From Euglena gracilis (taxonomy: Eukaryota; Euglenida; Euglenophyceae; Euglenales): a stretch of 64,000 nucleotides of DNA. Where the stretch lies: positions 2,722,504 to 2,786,503 of the forward strand of contig CP154957.1 of the NCBI GenBank assembly GCA_039621445.1. Reading direction: 5' to 3'. A program made the position numbers and the translations under genes. Position 1 is the first letter of the stretch. Every line of letters starts with the position of its first letter. This document shows positions 13,345 through 57,820 of the stretch, piece after piece. The notes below the pieces were generated by a model. That model worked only from the letters and a program-made list of their open reading frames with translations. It had not been told where the DNA came from and did no database searches.

Positions 13345-13595
13345 TTGTGCTTAGTCGGGTGCCTACCCCACGGGGGGGGGGTGCTAGGGGCAGGCACCCC
13401 ATAGCACCCGATCCGACCCCCCCCCCCACAGTGCACACAGCCCCCTCCGACCCCGGCGCCGAAGGCGCCGGGGGCCCAGAAAAGGCCAATTTCAATGAAA
13501 ATTTTATGGGTCCCCCCGGACCCCCCCCTGGGGGTGTGCCTGCTAGGGGCAGGCACCCTATAGCACCCCCCCCCCCGGTCGGTAAGCACAAGCAT
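13345..13595. repeat. Repeat family A, copy 2
   Basis: GTCGGGTGCCTACCCCACGG.., GGGGCAGGCACCCCATAGCA, hairpin GGCGCCGAAGGCGCC, end CCCCGGTCGGTAAGCACAAG. Very close to 52380-52675. Confidence 0.8.
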
Positions 13596-14021
13596 GGGCT
13601 GGACCAGTTTTTTTTTGCAGGTTCAACCAAAATTTCGAGGCAGCTTGAATCAGAGGTCTGAGACGGTTTGCAATTCGAGGTTCGCAGAAATTTAATTTTT
13701 GTGACCGACATATTTCTTTCTCTGTTTCTGAAACGAATCAATTGGGCAATTCTTCGCCGAAATTTTCTGCCGAATCCCGGATGTTCTGACCACAGCGCAC
13801 GGCCCCCCCCCCCCCCCCCGAGATCTTCATCTCGATCATTGATGGCTGCCACGCCACAGATAATTTCAGTTCTCCACCAGCATTCGGATTATTCACCATC
13901 ACGTCCCACAAAGAGCCTGACCAGGACGTTGCTGAAGCCAGAAGGGGAAGTTCTCCAGCCAACCTGCGACCTTTTCTAGCATGCAATTATTGTCCAATTG
14001 TTTTTCATGTTTGCGACCGAC

Positions 14022-46201
<32,180 letters not shown>

Positions 46202-46939
46202 CGGGAACCCAGCAGTTCACATTGTTGCAATGCTTTTGTTTTGCCATCGCACTGGGCCGGGTGTGTGCAAGTGACCCATCCGGAGTTAGCACGTCAATGA
46301 GGAGTGCAACTCTTTAAGGCTTTCCCTCAACCTCATGTTTCCCGAACCCCACAGGCCTACACAACAAACATGCAAACACACGCACTCACCCACAGACACG
46401 CACCAGGGGGGAAATCTCAAAATCTGCGTTTTTTTGTGTTTCTTTGTTTGTGTTTTCCCCGATTTTTTTCCCCGGTGATTTCACGTTGTTTTTTTTTTGC
46501 TGGAAATATTTTACGACTTGCAAAATCCCACATTTTGGCCTGACTTTCCCCAGCGACCAAATTTTTTGTCATTTTTTTTTTGGACAATTTGGCCAACAAG
46601 TTGCATAATTTTGGAACCAGGATATCCCCAAAATTTAATCAAAACACATTAAATTATTGTTCTGTGATGAATTTTTTTCCTGGAGGAGGTGAAATTTTTT
46701 CGAAATCCTCTCCAGCATATAAATGTACATCCCGGGGGAGCAGCTGGAGGAGTTTACACGCAACTTGAGAATTTTTTTTGCATTCATTTGCGATCTTTTT
46801 TGTATCGTGATTTCGAGGGTCCACATTGCATCCCCCCTGCATACACATCTACCAATGCAATTAGACGTATAATTTATGAGAATGGATATTTTGACTCGTC
46901 CAAATATGTACCCACGTATATATAATATATAATATATAT

Positions 46940-46970
<31 letters not shown>

Positions 46971-46991
46971 TTAGAGATATTTGAAAAAAAC
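46202..46991. other. Gap between the two genes; repeat J copy 2
   Basis: About 790 bp. 46405-46840 is homologous to 15605-16035, again just upstream of a first called exon, and encodes YIPGEQLEEFTRNL in the same place. 46915-46975 is an (AT)n tract. No promoter recognised. Confidence 0.6.
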
Positions 46992-47190
46992 ATGCCTATT
47001 CTGTGGCGTCAGTGGGACCCGTCGCCACCGCCTGCCACCGCCTCCCTCAGCCCATATGGTCCTCCGGGGCGGCCGCAGCCCCCCGACCCGGGGGACTGCT
47101 GCGGCAGCGGCTGCACGCGGTGTGTGTGGGACGTGTACTACGACGCGCTGGAGGCCTTCGAGTTCGCGACCGCGAATGACGCCCCGGCAG
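46992..47190 (+). CDS. Exon a (oxidoreductase-like Cys motif)
   Basis: MPILWRQWDPSPPP.., then DCCGSGCTRCVWDVYYDALE and AFEFATANDAPA. CCGSGCxxCVWDxY is the hallmark of the small oxidoreductase-like domain. Ends at a textbook donor, gcag|gtgaga, in phase 1. The ATG is the first in frame; the AT-repeat upstream carries no clear signal. Confidence 0.85.
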
Positions 47191-50100
47191 GTGAGACCGG
47201 TGCTCCAAACGCCAGCACACACCACCCAAAATGCTCTTTCGCTCTTTCAGCAACGGGGGTGTCGCAAGTGGTTTTCGGTCCAGGAAGTCCTTGAATCCCC
47301 AGAATTTGAAGGTGTCACAGGCTCTTGAAGCTTGATTACTCGTGAAAAAATCCCATGTTTCGGCGACCTGCATTAAGGTGTCAATTTTTTTTTAAAGCAT
47401 CAAAGAATCCGGGGTTTTTTGTCTGTTTGTTCTCTCTTCAGGAACCTGCTCTTGAAACATGCAAAATATTTTCGAATGAATTTGTGCAAAATGGTGTATT
47501 CCAAAAATTGTGAGAATTTCCACAAAATGTTTTCGGCAGAGCAGCATTTTTGATGAATAATTTCCAGACCGACAGCATCCTGAAAAATAATTGAAGCATC
47601 CTTTTCAGCTCTCCCTCACTTTTGCAAATACACCTGTAAGTATTTATCTTTGTAAAGGTAACCCCCCCCCCCCAAATAATACCCCTCCCCCCCGGGGTAT
47701 TATTTTTTCGCCTGAAGTCCCGGCCCGAGGGGGGTATTATTTGGGGGGGGGTAACAGCACCCCACAATTCTCGAAATTTTCGAAGTCCCATAGGACCCAA
47801 AATAGCACCTAAAAACCCCTTTGGGGTCATTTTTGTGCTTTCTCATGGAATTTAGCATTTTTAGAGGCCAGATGGTCCAGAAAAGTCGATTTTTTTTCGT
47901 AATTTGTTGTCAGAGATTGGGTTCCATTTTCAGGTCAAAATCAGGGTCGTCGGCCCGAAATTAAGGGGGGATATTAAGTCGGTCGCCGACGTTGGACCCC
48001 GACGGGGAGTCCAACGTCCAATTATTTGGGGGGAGGGTTTATATGAGTTTATATCATACAAACTTTTCTAAACCCCAGGGGGTTTATAAGTGGGGGGGGT
48101 TTGTTGCACAATATTGCTGGATTGCCGGCAATTTCTTTTGCCGCAGCGGCCCGGCCTGTGAATTCCGCGGAGCGCCCGGCCTGCGTCGCAGTGGTGCTCT
48201 ATGACGGTGCTGACTCCCTGCCGGCGGCCCCAGAGGATGTGCAGGCGTGCCCAGAGGGGATTAATGGCCCGCCACGTAATTGCACAATTGTTGGGGCCGG
48301 CAATTTTCACCTGGACAATTCTGACAGATCGTGGTTTTGCCGAATTCTCTGGCCTGCTTTAAGGACCTCTGCCAAGGTTTTTTTTGCCGTCAAAATGTTG
48401 TTATTTTCCGTGCAAATTATCATCCCTCCCTGCGGACAGAGGTAGTGGATATGATGTGCAGTGAGTCAGGGACGTGCTCATGGGGAGAGTGGGCCTCTAA
48501 TGCGCGCTTCTTCTCGAAAGGGGCATGCAGTGGTAGCGACTCCGGAGCGGACAGCCCCATCGCACAGCCTTCACGGCCCATGTCGACGAAGAGCTTGCGG
48601 CCCGACGCGTGGGGTACACCGGTGAAGACCACGGCCTTCTCGGCGAACCTCCACCGACCACCCCCCTGGTTGGGGGTTTTAGGTCACCTTAAAAATAGGT
48701 TTTTTGGCACCTAACCATTCGACCACCCCCTGGTTGGGGGTTGTCGGAACCTGGTCGGTGGGCAAGGGGGGATAACCCACCTCCTGATTCTCCTGATCTG
48801 ATTGTGAGGAAGACGCTGGGCTCGATAGTTGTTCATGAACATCCTGGCAAGCACGGCCAAACTGCCAAAAACATTGGCCCACCAACTGCCAAAACATTGG
48901 CCCAAAGACTGCCAAAAGCATTGGGTAACAAATGCAAAAGTACCGCATTTGAGGCACCTCGGAGACAACCGCTTTCTGTACCACCCGTCGTCAAACCCTC
49001 TCCGTCGGCGCAGGATTTCCACTGCCGGCGCCGGCTGGTACACGTGCCGGTGCGGGAGGCGCGGCGCCTCACGGCAGCAGACGCCCCGAAGGAGGTCATC
49101 ACACTGCAGCTCGACCTCACGGGCAGCGGGCTGTGACTCGGGGGCACCTTTGGCCAGGGTCGGGGTTTCCCCCCTCAGTACCACAGTACCCCTCACGACT
49201 GGCTGTCCTGTTTTCCCACAAAACGCGGCCATTTTTCCTGTAGATGTTTCACTGAATATGCTGAGATGGTATTTTTTTTTGCTGAAGGATCTCTCATGGT
49301 CTTGGTGAACCTTTGCCCATTTGTGAACTCCCCCACCTGCACCACTGTCCATTGTTTGCTGAGGAATTTGGGAATATGCTCCCCGCCCCCCAGCCAAAAG
49401 ACTGACCCATGGCGTACCCCACCTGCTGTCAGTTACGAGTATGTTTTCGAAGCGTCCACATATTTGCCAGCTCAATGCCGGCATATGATGTGTTTTCTTG
49501 GCTCTAATGATTTTGGCTGAGCCGCAAACAGTTGCAAACGTCCAATATGATATGATCTGATGTGATCTGATCTGATCTGATCTGATATGATGTGATGTGT
49601 TATGATATGATATGATATGATATGATATGATATGCTATGCTATGCTATGCTATGCTATGTTATGCTATGCTATGCTATGCTATGCTGTGATATGATATGC
49701 TATGCTATGACATGATATGCTATGCTATGATATGATATGATATGATATGATATGATATGATATGATATGATATGATATGATATGATATGATATGCTATGA
49801 TATGCTATGCTATGCCATGATATGATATGATATGATATGGATCTGAAAACCAACACAACCTCCATGGGATGAGTTTCCTGCGAGTTCTGCAGGAAAACCC
49901 GCTGCTGCCAAGTGAAACCCACTGGGATGCGCAAACCAAAAGGGCCAACCCACACCCCCAACTCTCTGGGGCTCCCCAGTGTTCCCCTGCCCCACTACGC
50001 CCCCGGCGATGCCCTCCGCGTCCACTGCCCGAACTGTGAGGCTGTGGTCCAGCCCAGCGTGGGATGGGGTCTGTGTGCTGCGATGGACGTACGCGGGAGG

Positions 50101-53100
50101 GGTTGCCTTTTCTTTCAGGAGGGTGTTGCTTATATGTGTTTTCTGTGGTCATGCTTGGGCTGGCTCCTCTTGTGCGGACATTTATCGAAGTTTTTCAGAC
50201 CCAACCACTCTTGGTAAAGTGTCTTCATGGGTAGGTGTCCTCTAAACCCCCCAAATAAGTCTTCCCAGAAATAAGACCGTGCGAAGCGCCAGAGATGGTG
50301 AAAATTTTCCTTGAAAAAAATACCAAAAACCCCAATTTCAGACACAAAATGATGAAATTTCAAATTTTTTGAAAATTTTGAGTTTTAAAAACAGCATGAT
50401 TACTGTCAAAAACGCCAATTTACATTTGGCACGAAGCGCCAAGGGAAATTTTTAGTGTTTTTTGGAAACGTGAAAAATTATTTTTTTTCGGGCCTGGGTC
50501 GGTCAAGTAATAATCCAACAATAACCCCCCCCCCCAAAATAAGAAGACCCCTGGAGGTGTCCAGCACCCGGATCTTTTGGGGGGTTTATCATTTGTGCTC
50601 GTGCCTTTGCCCCTTTAGTACCAATTTGCAGTCATCGCCAGTAATTGCTGTGGCTGCCTTGAGCCTCTGTGCCATTCATGATGCGCTATGCTGTGATTTA
50701 TGTCCGTTGTTGCATTCGGACGGAGTGTGATATCCCGTGGTTTAAAAGATTTTGGTGTTGCGGCGTGGTGTGGCATGGCGAGGCATGGCGTGGCGTGGCG
50801 TGGCGTGGCGCGATGCGGTGTGGTGCGGTGCGGTGCGGTGCGGTGCGGTGCGGTGCGGTGCGGTGCGGTGCGGTGCGGTGCGGTGCGGTGCGGTGCGGTG
50901 CGGTGCGGTGCGGTGCGGTGCGGTGCGGTGCGGTGTGGTGTGGTGTGGTGTGGTGCGGTGTGGTGTGGTGTGGTGTGGTGTGGTGTGGTGTGGTGTGGTG
51001 TGGTGTGGTGTGGTGTGGTGTGCGGGACCTGTTGCCATGTGGCAGAAATCCCATACTACGCTGGCACTTGCCGTGCTTGAACGGCTGGGGCTGGCAGCAA
51101 ACCAGCTGCTGATGGTGAAGCCGGCTTGCACACTACTGGGTGTGGGATCCCCCTCGCCCATACGTGGATTTATTTCAGAATTATTTTTATGTTATTATTT
51201 ATTTTTTTGAAATGCATAACCCGCCGTGTGGTGTTGCTGGGGAAGGGGCACATTCTCTCCTTGCATTTATCATCTTTGGTGTGAATTAGGTTATTTTTTT
51301 GTTCTTTTGTCTTTGCATATGTTTTTCTGGACACGCTTTTTTTGCCATTTGCTGAGAATTTAACGTTGTATGCGTTATTTGCTGTTTCCAAGAAAAGTTC
51401 TCTGAGTTAGCAATAGGTCGCTTAACGACTGATCAGGACACAAAAGTGGCGTTCTTGTCTCCAAAAACACGCACATGCATGTGTTTCAGCTCATGTTAAT
51501 TTTCCCAGTGCCTTTGAGGGTCCTTCTGTCTCAGGCAGGCGAGCGCCACATTACCCTGTGCAGTCCTCGTTTTTTTGACTTCTTTCCTGACCTTTTCCTG
51601 ATCGAAAGTCCTGAACTTTTTGAAGCCAAACGGCCTGAAGTCCTGACAAAAAGCTCCAGTTCTGACGACATTGCATCTGGTGTTGGAAAAAAACCATGAA
51701 ACCCATGAACCATGAACCCCACCCGTTGATGCTCATTTGGACGTTTTCTATTGGCTGCACACACATCTTTCTATTTCTTCTGTTCGAGTCGTCAATGTTT
51801 TAAACGGGTTTGGGGCGGCACAATGGAGCACAATTTGGTCGAGGCTTAGATTTATGGCTGCCTGGCAGCCGTACAACTAGTGAATAATAATTTTAATAAT
51901 ACTTTTATAATAATAATTATATATTATTATTATTATAATATATATAATATATATCATTATAATTATATATTATTATATCATTATAATTATATATTATTAT
52001 ATTATATATTATATATAAATATATAAAATAATATTATATTATAATAGTTTTAATAATAATAATTTTGTCCGTCCGCCCCAAAACCTTTCTGGGCCCCTCC
52101 CTCTTCAACCGAGATGGGGCTGGCCCTGAGTGGATCCCGGAACGGCCCATGTCCGCCGCGCACCTCCTCACCCACTACGTCGACCTCACCTCCGCGCCAC
52201 GCACGGGCCTGCTGCACCTGCTGGCCGAGTCGGCGACTGACCTGACCGACCGCGACTGCGCCGCTGCATGGCTGGTGCGCCGGTGCTCATGCCCTGTGCA
52301 GCTCTCGCACCTCATTGGCTGATGCGCCACGTCGGGTTCCCAAATGTCTGCACGGGAGGATTTTGGGCTCAGGCTTGTGCTTAGTTGGGTGCCTACCCCA
52401 CGGGGAGGGGGGTGGGTGCTAGGGGCAGGCACCCCATAGCACCCGATCCGACCCCCCCGGGGGGGGGGTAGGGTTTTGGGGGGTGCCTGCCCATAGCAGG
52501 CACCCCCCTCCGACCCCGGCGCCGAAGGCGCCGGGGGCCCGGAAACGGCCATTTTCAATGAAAATTTTCTGGGTCCGGCCCGGACCCCTATCCCCCCCCC
52601 AGGGGGGGTGTGCCTGCTAGGGGCAGGCACCCTATAGCACCCACCCCCCTCCCCCCCCCGGTTGGTAAGCACAAGCATGTTTGGGCTGCCATTGTCATTA
52701 AGGGATTTGCATTTCTTTCCCGAACACTTTTTCTGCAAAACATGCGTCCAGTGGGGGGTAGGGAGGTTGCCTCATCCTGGGGGGTGGGTTGTGGGGGTCG
52801 ACCGTGGCTGGCTCACGGTCGCCGCCACTGTGGGTTTCCTTCCCAGAACTGATACCAACAATTATCTTCTGAGGGTGGCAGTCTCCTTTTTAACAAGAAG
52901 AACACACACACACACACATTAGTCCTTCCATAAAAAATGTCTTTCTTTTTTCAATGAAACCTTCACCCCTGGATCAGCCCCCCCCCCCCCCCATGCCGAC
53001 TGGTTGACTGACTGGTTTTTTTTTTGGAGTGACTGACTGGCTCTGGACCCCCCCCCCCCGGGGTCAAACAGGATTGCCTGAAAGTGTCCACCCAGCGCCA

Positions 53101-56100
53101 AAGGCGCCTGGATTTTTTTTGGTGTTTTGGCCAAAACCCATTGATTTTGAGCCAATTTTTGGCCAAGTGGCCAGCGTGGCCGACCCCCCTTGGGGGGTAG
53201 GAAGTGGGTGACAGGTTTTTGAAAGGTGACTGACTGACTGGTATTTTGAAAGTGGAAAGTGACCCCCCCCCCCAAAGGGGTCGATAAGCAATGCTGTGCC
53301 CCCCCCCCCCCCAAGGCGTCGCCGGAGCGGCTGGCCCATCTGCTGTCAGCCCGCCCGTCCCTGCCGACCCTGCTGGCCCGGCTGCCCTCCAGCCGCCCGC
53401 CACTGCCTCGGCTGTTTAGGCAGGGGTTTGCGTGACGCACGCAGAGGCCGACGCACGCCGGCCTGCGATCACTGGAGGTCAGCCTCAGCATTTCCCCATT
53501 TCAAAATGTATCTTTTCCAGGAGTTTGCTGAACATTTCTGTCCACGCTGTCCATCATTTTTTTCGCATTTTTTTCGCATCTGCTTTCCCACGATGTTTTT
53601 TTTTCTTTCCCCGCGATTTTTGTTTGTTTGTTTGTTTTTGTTTCCTGCCCTGTTTGCATTCTGAAATGTTGCATTTTTTTGGGTTTTCTTCACACTGACC
53701 TTTTTTAAGATTTCCCCGTGATCCCGTTTCCCCCCTAGATTTTCTCCAGTGCCACGTGCACCTTTTTTTTTGGTAATTGGTGGTTTGGCATGGGGTTTCT
53801 GGGTCGTTCGCTGCCCACACCCCTGGCTGCGAGTGCCTGGGCCAGCTGAAAGACCGCTCCTACTCCGTTGCCAGCGCCCCGCTCGGCTGGTGTTCCACCG
53901 TCGATCTCGTGGTTGCCGTGGAGCGAGATGCCCTTCCCTCAGGTGTGTGTTATTCAGTGAGGCGGTGCCAGTTGGGGGAGGTGACATGGATGTGTTTATT
54001 TTTTGTTTGTATTATTCTTTGTTGGCAGCATTTGGGGGTTTCTGATGTTTCTTTGTTGGCGATTTTTGGAATTCTTTTGGGAAAAAGTGTTCGATTTGAA
54101 AAATTACACATTTTAGACGTATTTTTTTTTCGAAGTTTTCCATGAGACCCAACTTTTTTTTTGGCAGACAATTCCATATTTTTTGGAGTCAGTCCGCCCC
54201 CAAATTCAAAGTTTTTTGTTTTTTTATCTGGCCATCCACCATTGCACAAAGCTTTTATATTTTGACATTTTGGCATTTTTTGAGGGTCTGTCCCCCCTCA
54301 GTGGTGTAGTTTCTCAACCAGTGGATGCTAACCACTGGAGAATGGAAAAAAAAGCCAAATCAACAAACAGACACGCTCTTTGAAAATGCTCTTAAATATG
54401 GAGGGTGCCATTGATTTCCGGAAATTACACGGTAAAAAACCAACGTTGCATATGTTGTCTATTTTTTTTTTCAGTTCTACAATATATACAAAATATATAC
54501 AGAATACTTGCACCAGGGTTTTGGGCCATCAAGATGTGTTGCATTCCCGCGCCCCATACCACAGAGGCCCAGCCGTTACCTTCCGGAGGAAAAGCGGTTG
54601 CCAACGTGTGGCCACTCCAACGTTGCCGAATGACGAGAAGGGGCCACTGGGGTACCGTGGGGGGTGAGGCAAGTGACATCCCCCCTTTTTTTGCAAGGAA
54701 AGCAGGATTGTTCAACTAAGATACCCACACAATTTTATGTGTTTTATATAATTACATGCATATATGTGATGTGAACGTTTGACGTTTCCACCACTGGAAA
54801 TGATGCAACACGTGGTCTTTCAAGCCAAATGTGTCTCCTCTGCCTTTTCTCTCTGAAATTGATGGCAGCACACTTTTCAAATGCCAGATATATCCATCCT
54901 GAAATCCCTCAGTGTATTTGCTTGGCGATCTTGTGTCTTCTCAGGGGACACCTTCCTAGGCCACTGCAGCAGCTGGATGACCCAATGTTTAGGTGCATCT
55001 CAAGCCCTCCGTTGTTTGTGCGTGCGTGTGTGTTTGTTCTGTATATGTGGGGTGGTCGTGTTTGGTGTCTGTTTGCAAAATGATTGGAGTTTCTGTCTGT
55101 CTGCAGCTCAGCTCAAGCAGTAAGGAGTCCGTTTTGTTGGCAAGGGAAGGTGCTTATTGATTTTTGCAGAGTTCAAGGGGATCCCGACCAACCTCTCCCC
55201 CTTGATGATAATAAAAAGAATCTGGTTTCAAGGTGAGGTCAGTGTTTGAGTTACATTTAAATACAGACATACATCCACACCCAGCCGCCCACCCATCCAT
55301 TCACCAAACCGCCCACCCATGATGGGTGGGTGGGTGGGTGGGTAGGCATGCACGCACGCACGATGCACGCATCCACACACCTATGTACCCACGCACGCAC
55401 CCGCCCGCCCACAAGACATTATTTTTTTAAGGCGGAATTTCTCAAAATACTTTAAGGCGTTTTTTAAGGTTTTTAAGGGTTTTTAAGGTTCTTTAAGGTT
55501 TTTTTTGAGGATTTAAAGAAATTTTAAGGTTTTTTAAGGCATTTTTTTCCTCAGGTAAAATGTCAGACCCCAAAGATGGCCCGATGGCTTCAGACTCCTC
55601 TGGGGCTGCGGAACGCCCAAGGAAGAAGCCTAGGGCGAAGCATGGGGATCAGGGCGGTCCACGAGGGACAGCTATTGTCAACAGGCAAGCAAATGTCCTG
55701 AATAGGGTCAGAAATTTAAAGGAATTGCAATGAAAAAAATGGATGGTTTCGAGTTTCGCGTTTCGAGGTGACCCACTCTGTATCCCATGCAACAAGGTGT
55801 TGAGCAATGTGTATGGCAGCACACTGCATGGGCACACGTTTGGTATTGCTCACATGAAAAAGTTTGAGAATTATTTTCTCGGTGTTCATGAGGCTATCCG
55901 GTGTGGGTGAACGGGTTGCCGCATTGCGGGTCTGCAAATCTGCGATTGCAGTTCGGATATCCACTGTGTCATTTTGCCACTGTTGCTGCAAATTCTCAAT
56001 CCCACTTGCGATATTCGAGATTTTGGGTGTGAAAGCTTGCAAATTCAGCAGGAATTTCTCCACAATGGCAAGATTTCTGCTCCAAACGAGAAATTTCTTC

Positions 56101-56842
56101 CAACTGCTGCACATAAGTGCGGGGATCAAAACTTTCGCCTGCTTGGGCAAGAAAGTGGGAGAAACTCGCGGAATCACCGCTCAATTGGAGAACGCGCTGT
56201 TTCGCTTCTTGAAATGCTGTGGCAAGTGTGGAAAACTGTTCCAGCGTAGTAAATTGTCCCAAATCGGGATTTTTTTGTTGTTCATGCAACTTTTGCTACA
56301 ATTGCACTTTTGAGCAATTTGGGTTGACTCCTCTAAGAATGTCTCAAGTAATTCAAATCAAGAAAGATGTGGTTGCAATTTTTGCTTTTTCTGGCCGTGT
56401 GTCACAGCCTTTGGTGAACCGAGGCCAACCGAACTATGCCAGAAACCTTGGCAAACAATCCGGTTTTCATATTGTTTGTTCACAATCGCTTCTGCATTGA
56501 CTGGCTTTATGCGGGGTTTCAGACATGCCATTATTTGTTTGGTGCAAGAAAAAATTTTCTCAGGGAGAATTTTAAGGTTTTTTAAGGTCATCACAGAGAA
56601 TAAAAACTTCCCCCGGGTGATTTTTTTATGGGTTTTAAGGTTTTTTAAGGTTTTTTAAGGCATTCCGGCAAAAAAATTTTAAGGTTTTTTAAGGTTTTTT
56701 AAGGCGCCTTAAAAAATAATAATGCCTGCCGCCCACGCACGCACGCACGCACGCACGCAAGCGCGCACGTAAGCAAGCACTCACGCATGCACGCACACAC
56801 GCGTGTGCGTGCACATACACACACATGCACACACACAACATG

Positions 56843-56882
<40 letters not shown>

Positions 56883-57781
56883 ACACGCGCGCACACACAG
56901 ATACATGTATTTGATGGTAAATATATTGTTTTACACTCGTCACCAGACAATGAGGCTGCGCTGACTCACATACCTATTGGTGCTGCACCACCAGATCGCC
57001 ATCAAAGCTTCCACTTGCCTTCTGCAGCAGCGTATACCTTGGCGAGACAAAGTGCGAAGATCAGAGGATGAGATAAGATGAATTCAAACTGGTGACTTTT
57101 GAAAATTCTTCATGTGTGAACCGTAGGCACATCTGCAAACAATGTCTTCGGTTAATTTCTCTTTTGCAATTTTGCTTATCTCATTTTTATTTGACAAAAT
57201 TTTTTCGGCAACTATCCTTTTTGTCATTTTTCAAATTCATATTTCTTCTTTTAATCCAGTGTAGTTTTGGTGTGATTCTTTAAATTGAAATTGCTTGAAT
57301 TAAGTTTTTTTCTTGAATAGCACACGTCTACCGTGCGTCCGTATCCATGTCCACGTACACACTGGGAGGAGTCCGCTGCGGGCGACCTCAGTCTTCCCCT
57401 GATCCTCATTGCATCGGGCACTGGCTTGGCACCGTTTAGATCATTCTACCTGCATCGGTGTGTGTGTGTGTGTGTGTGTGTGCGTGCGTGTGCGTGCGCG
57501 CGCGCGCGCGTGTGTGTGTGTGCGTGTGTGTGTGTGTGTGTGCGTGCGTGTAAATGCATGTATATGTATACATGGAAAGTGTTAAGGTTAGTACCCCCAG
57601 GGTGGTACTAAACTTGACAACGGGTTGGCCACATGGTATATACCCCCAATGGGGTTGGTGAAGGGCGCAGGGTCAGGGTGAGGACCGGCCGCCGGATTTA
57701 GCTGAGCACACGCATGCGCTCGATATGCACGTGCATGCACGATATGAGCTGAGCACGTGCATGCGCTCGTGGATGGTGTGT

Positions 57782-57820
<39 letters not shown>

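Larger units (their letters stand above)
50052..51068 (+). other. Nonconventional intron with pentamer arrays
   Basis: Begins gccCAGCGTGGGATGGG and ends CCCATACTACGCTGgcact; the ends pair over about fourteen positions. Anchors and phase 2 are exact. It contains (GCGGT)n/(GTGGT)n. Confidence 0.85.
55413..56728. mobile_element. TIR element, 1.3 kb, in an intron of gene 2
   Basis: Left end AAGACATTATTTTTTTAAGG; right end, inverted, CAGGCATTATTATTTTTTAA followed by GGCG. Both flanks carry CCGCCCAC (55405-55412, 56729-56736), a possible 8-bp target duplication. Subterminal TTTTTTAAGG repeats occur at both ends. The interior has coding-like sequence on the - strand and a small + ORF. No transposase motif recognised. 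Confidence 0.7.

Noticed and set aside
48670-48760. Repeated CCCCTGGTTGGGGGTT as a terminator hairpin pair
   Set aside because: It is a local duplication inside an intron; a bacterial-type terminator has no place here.
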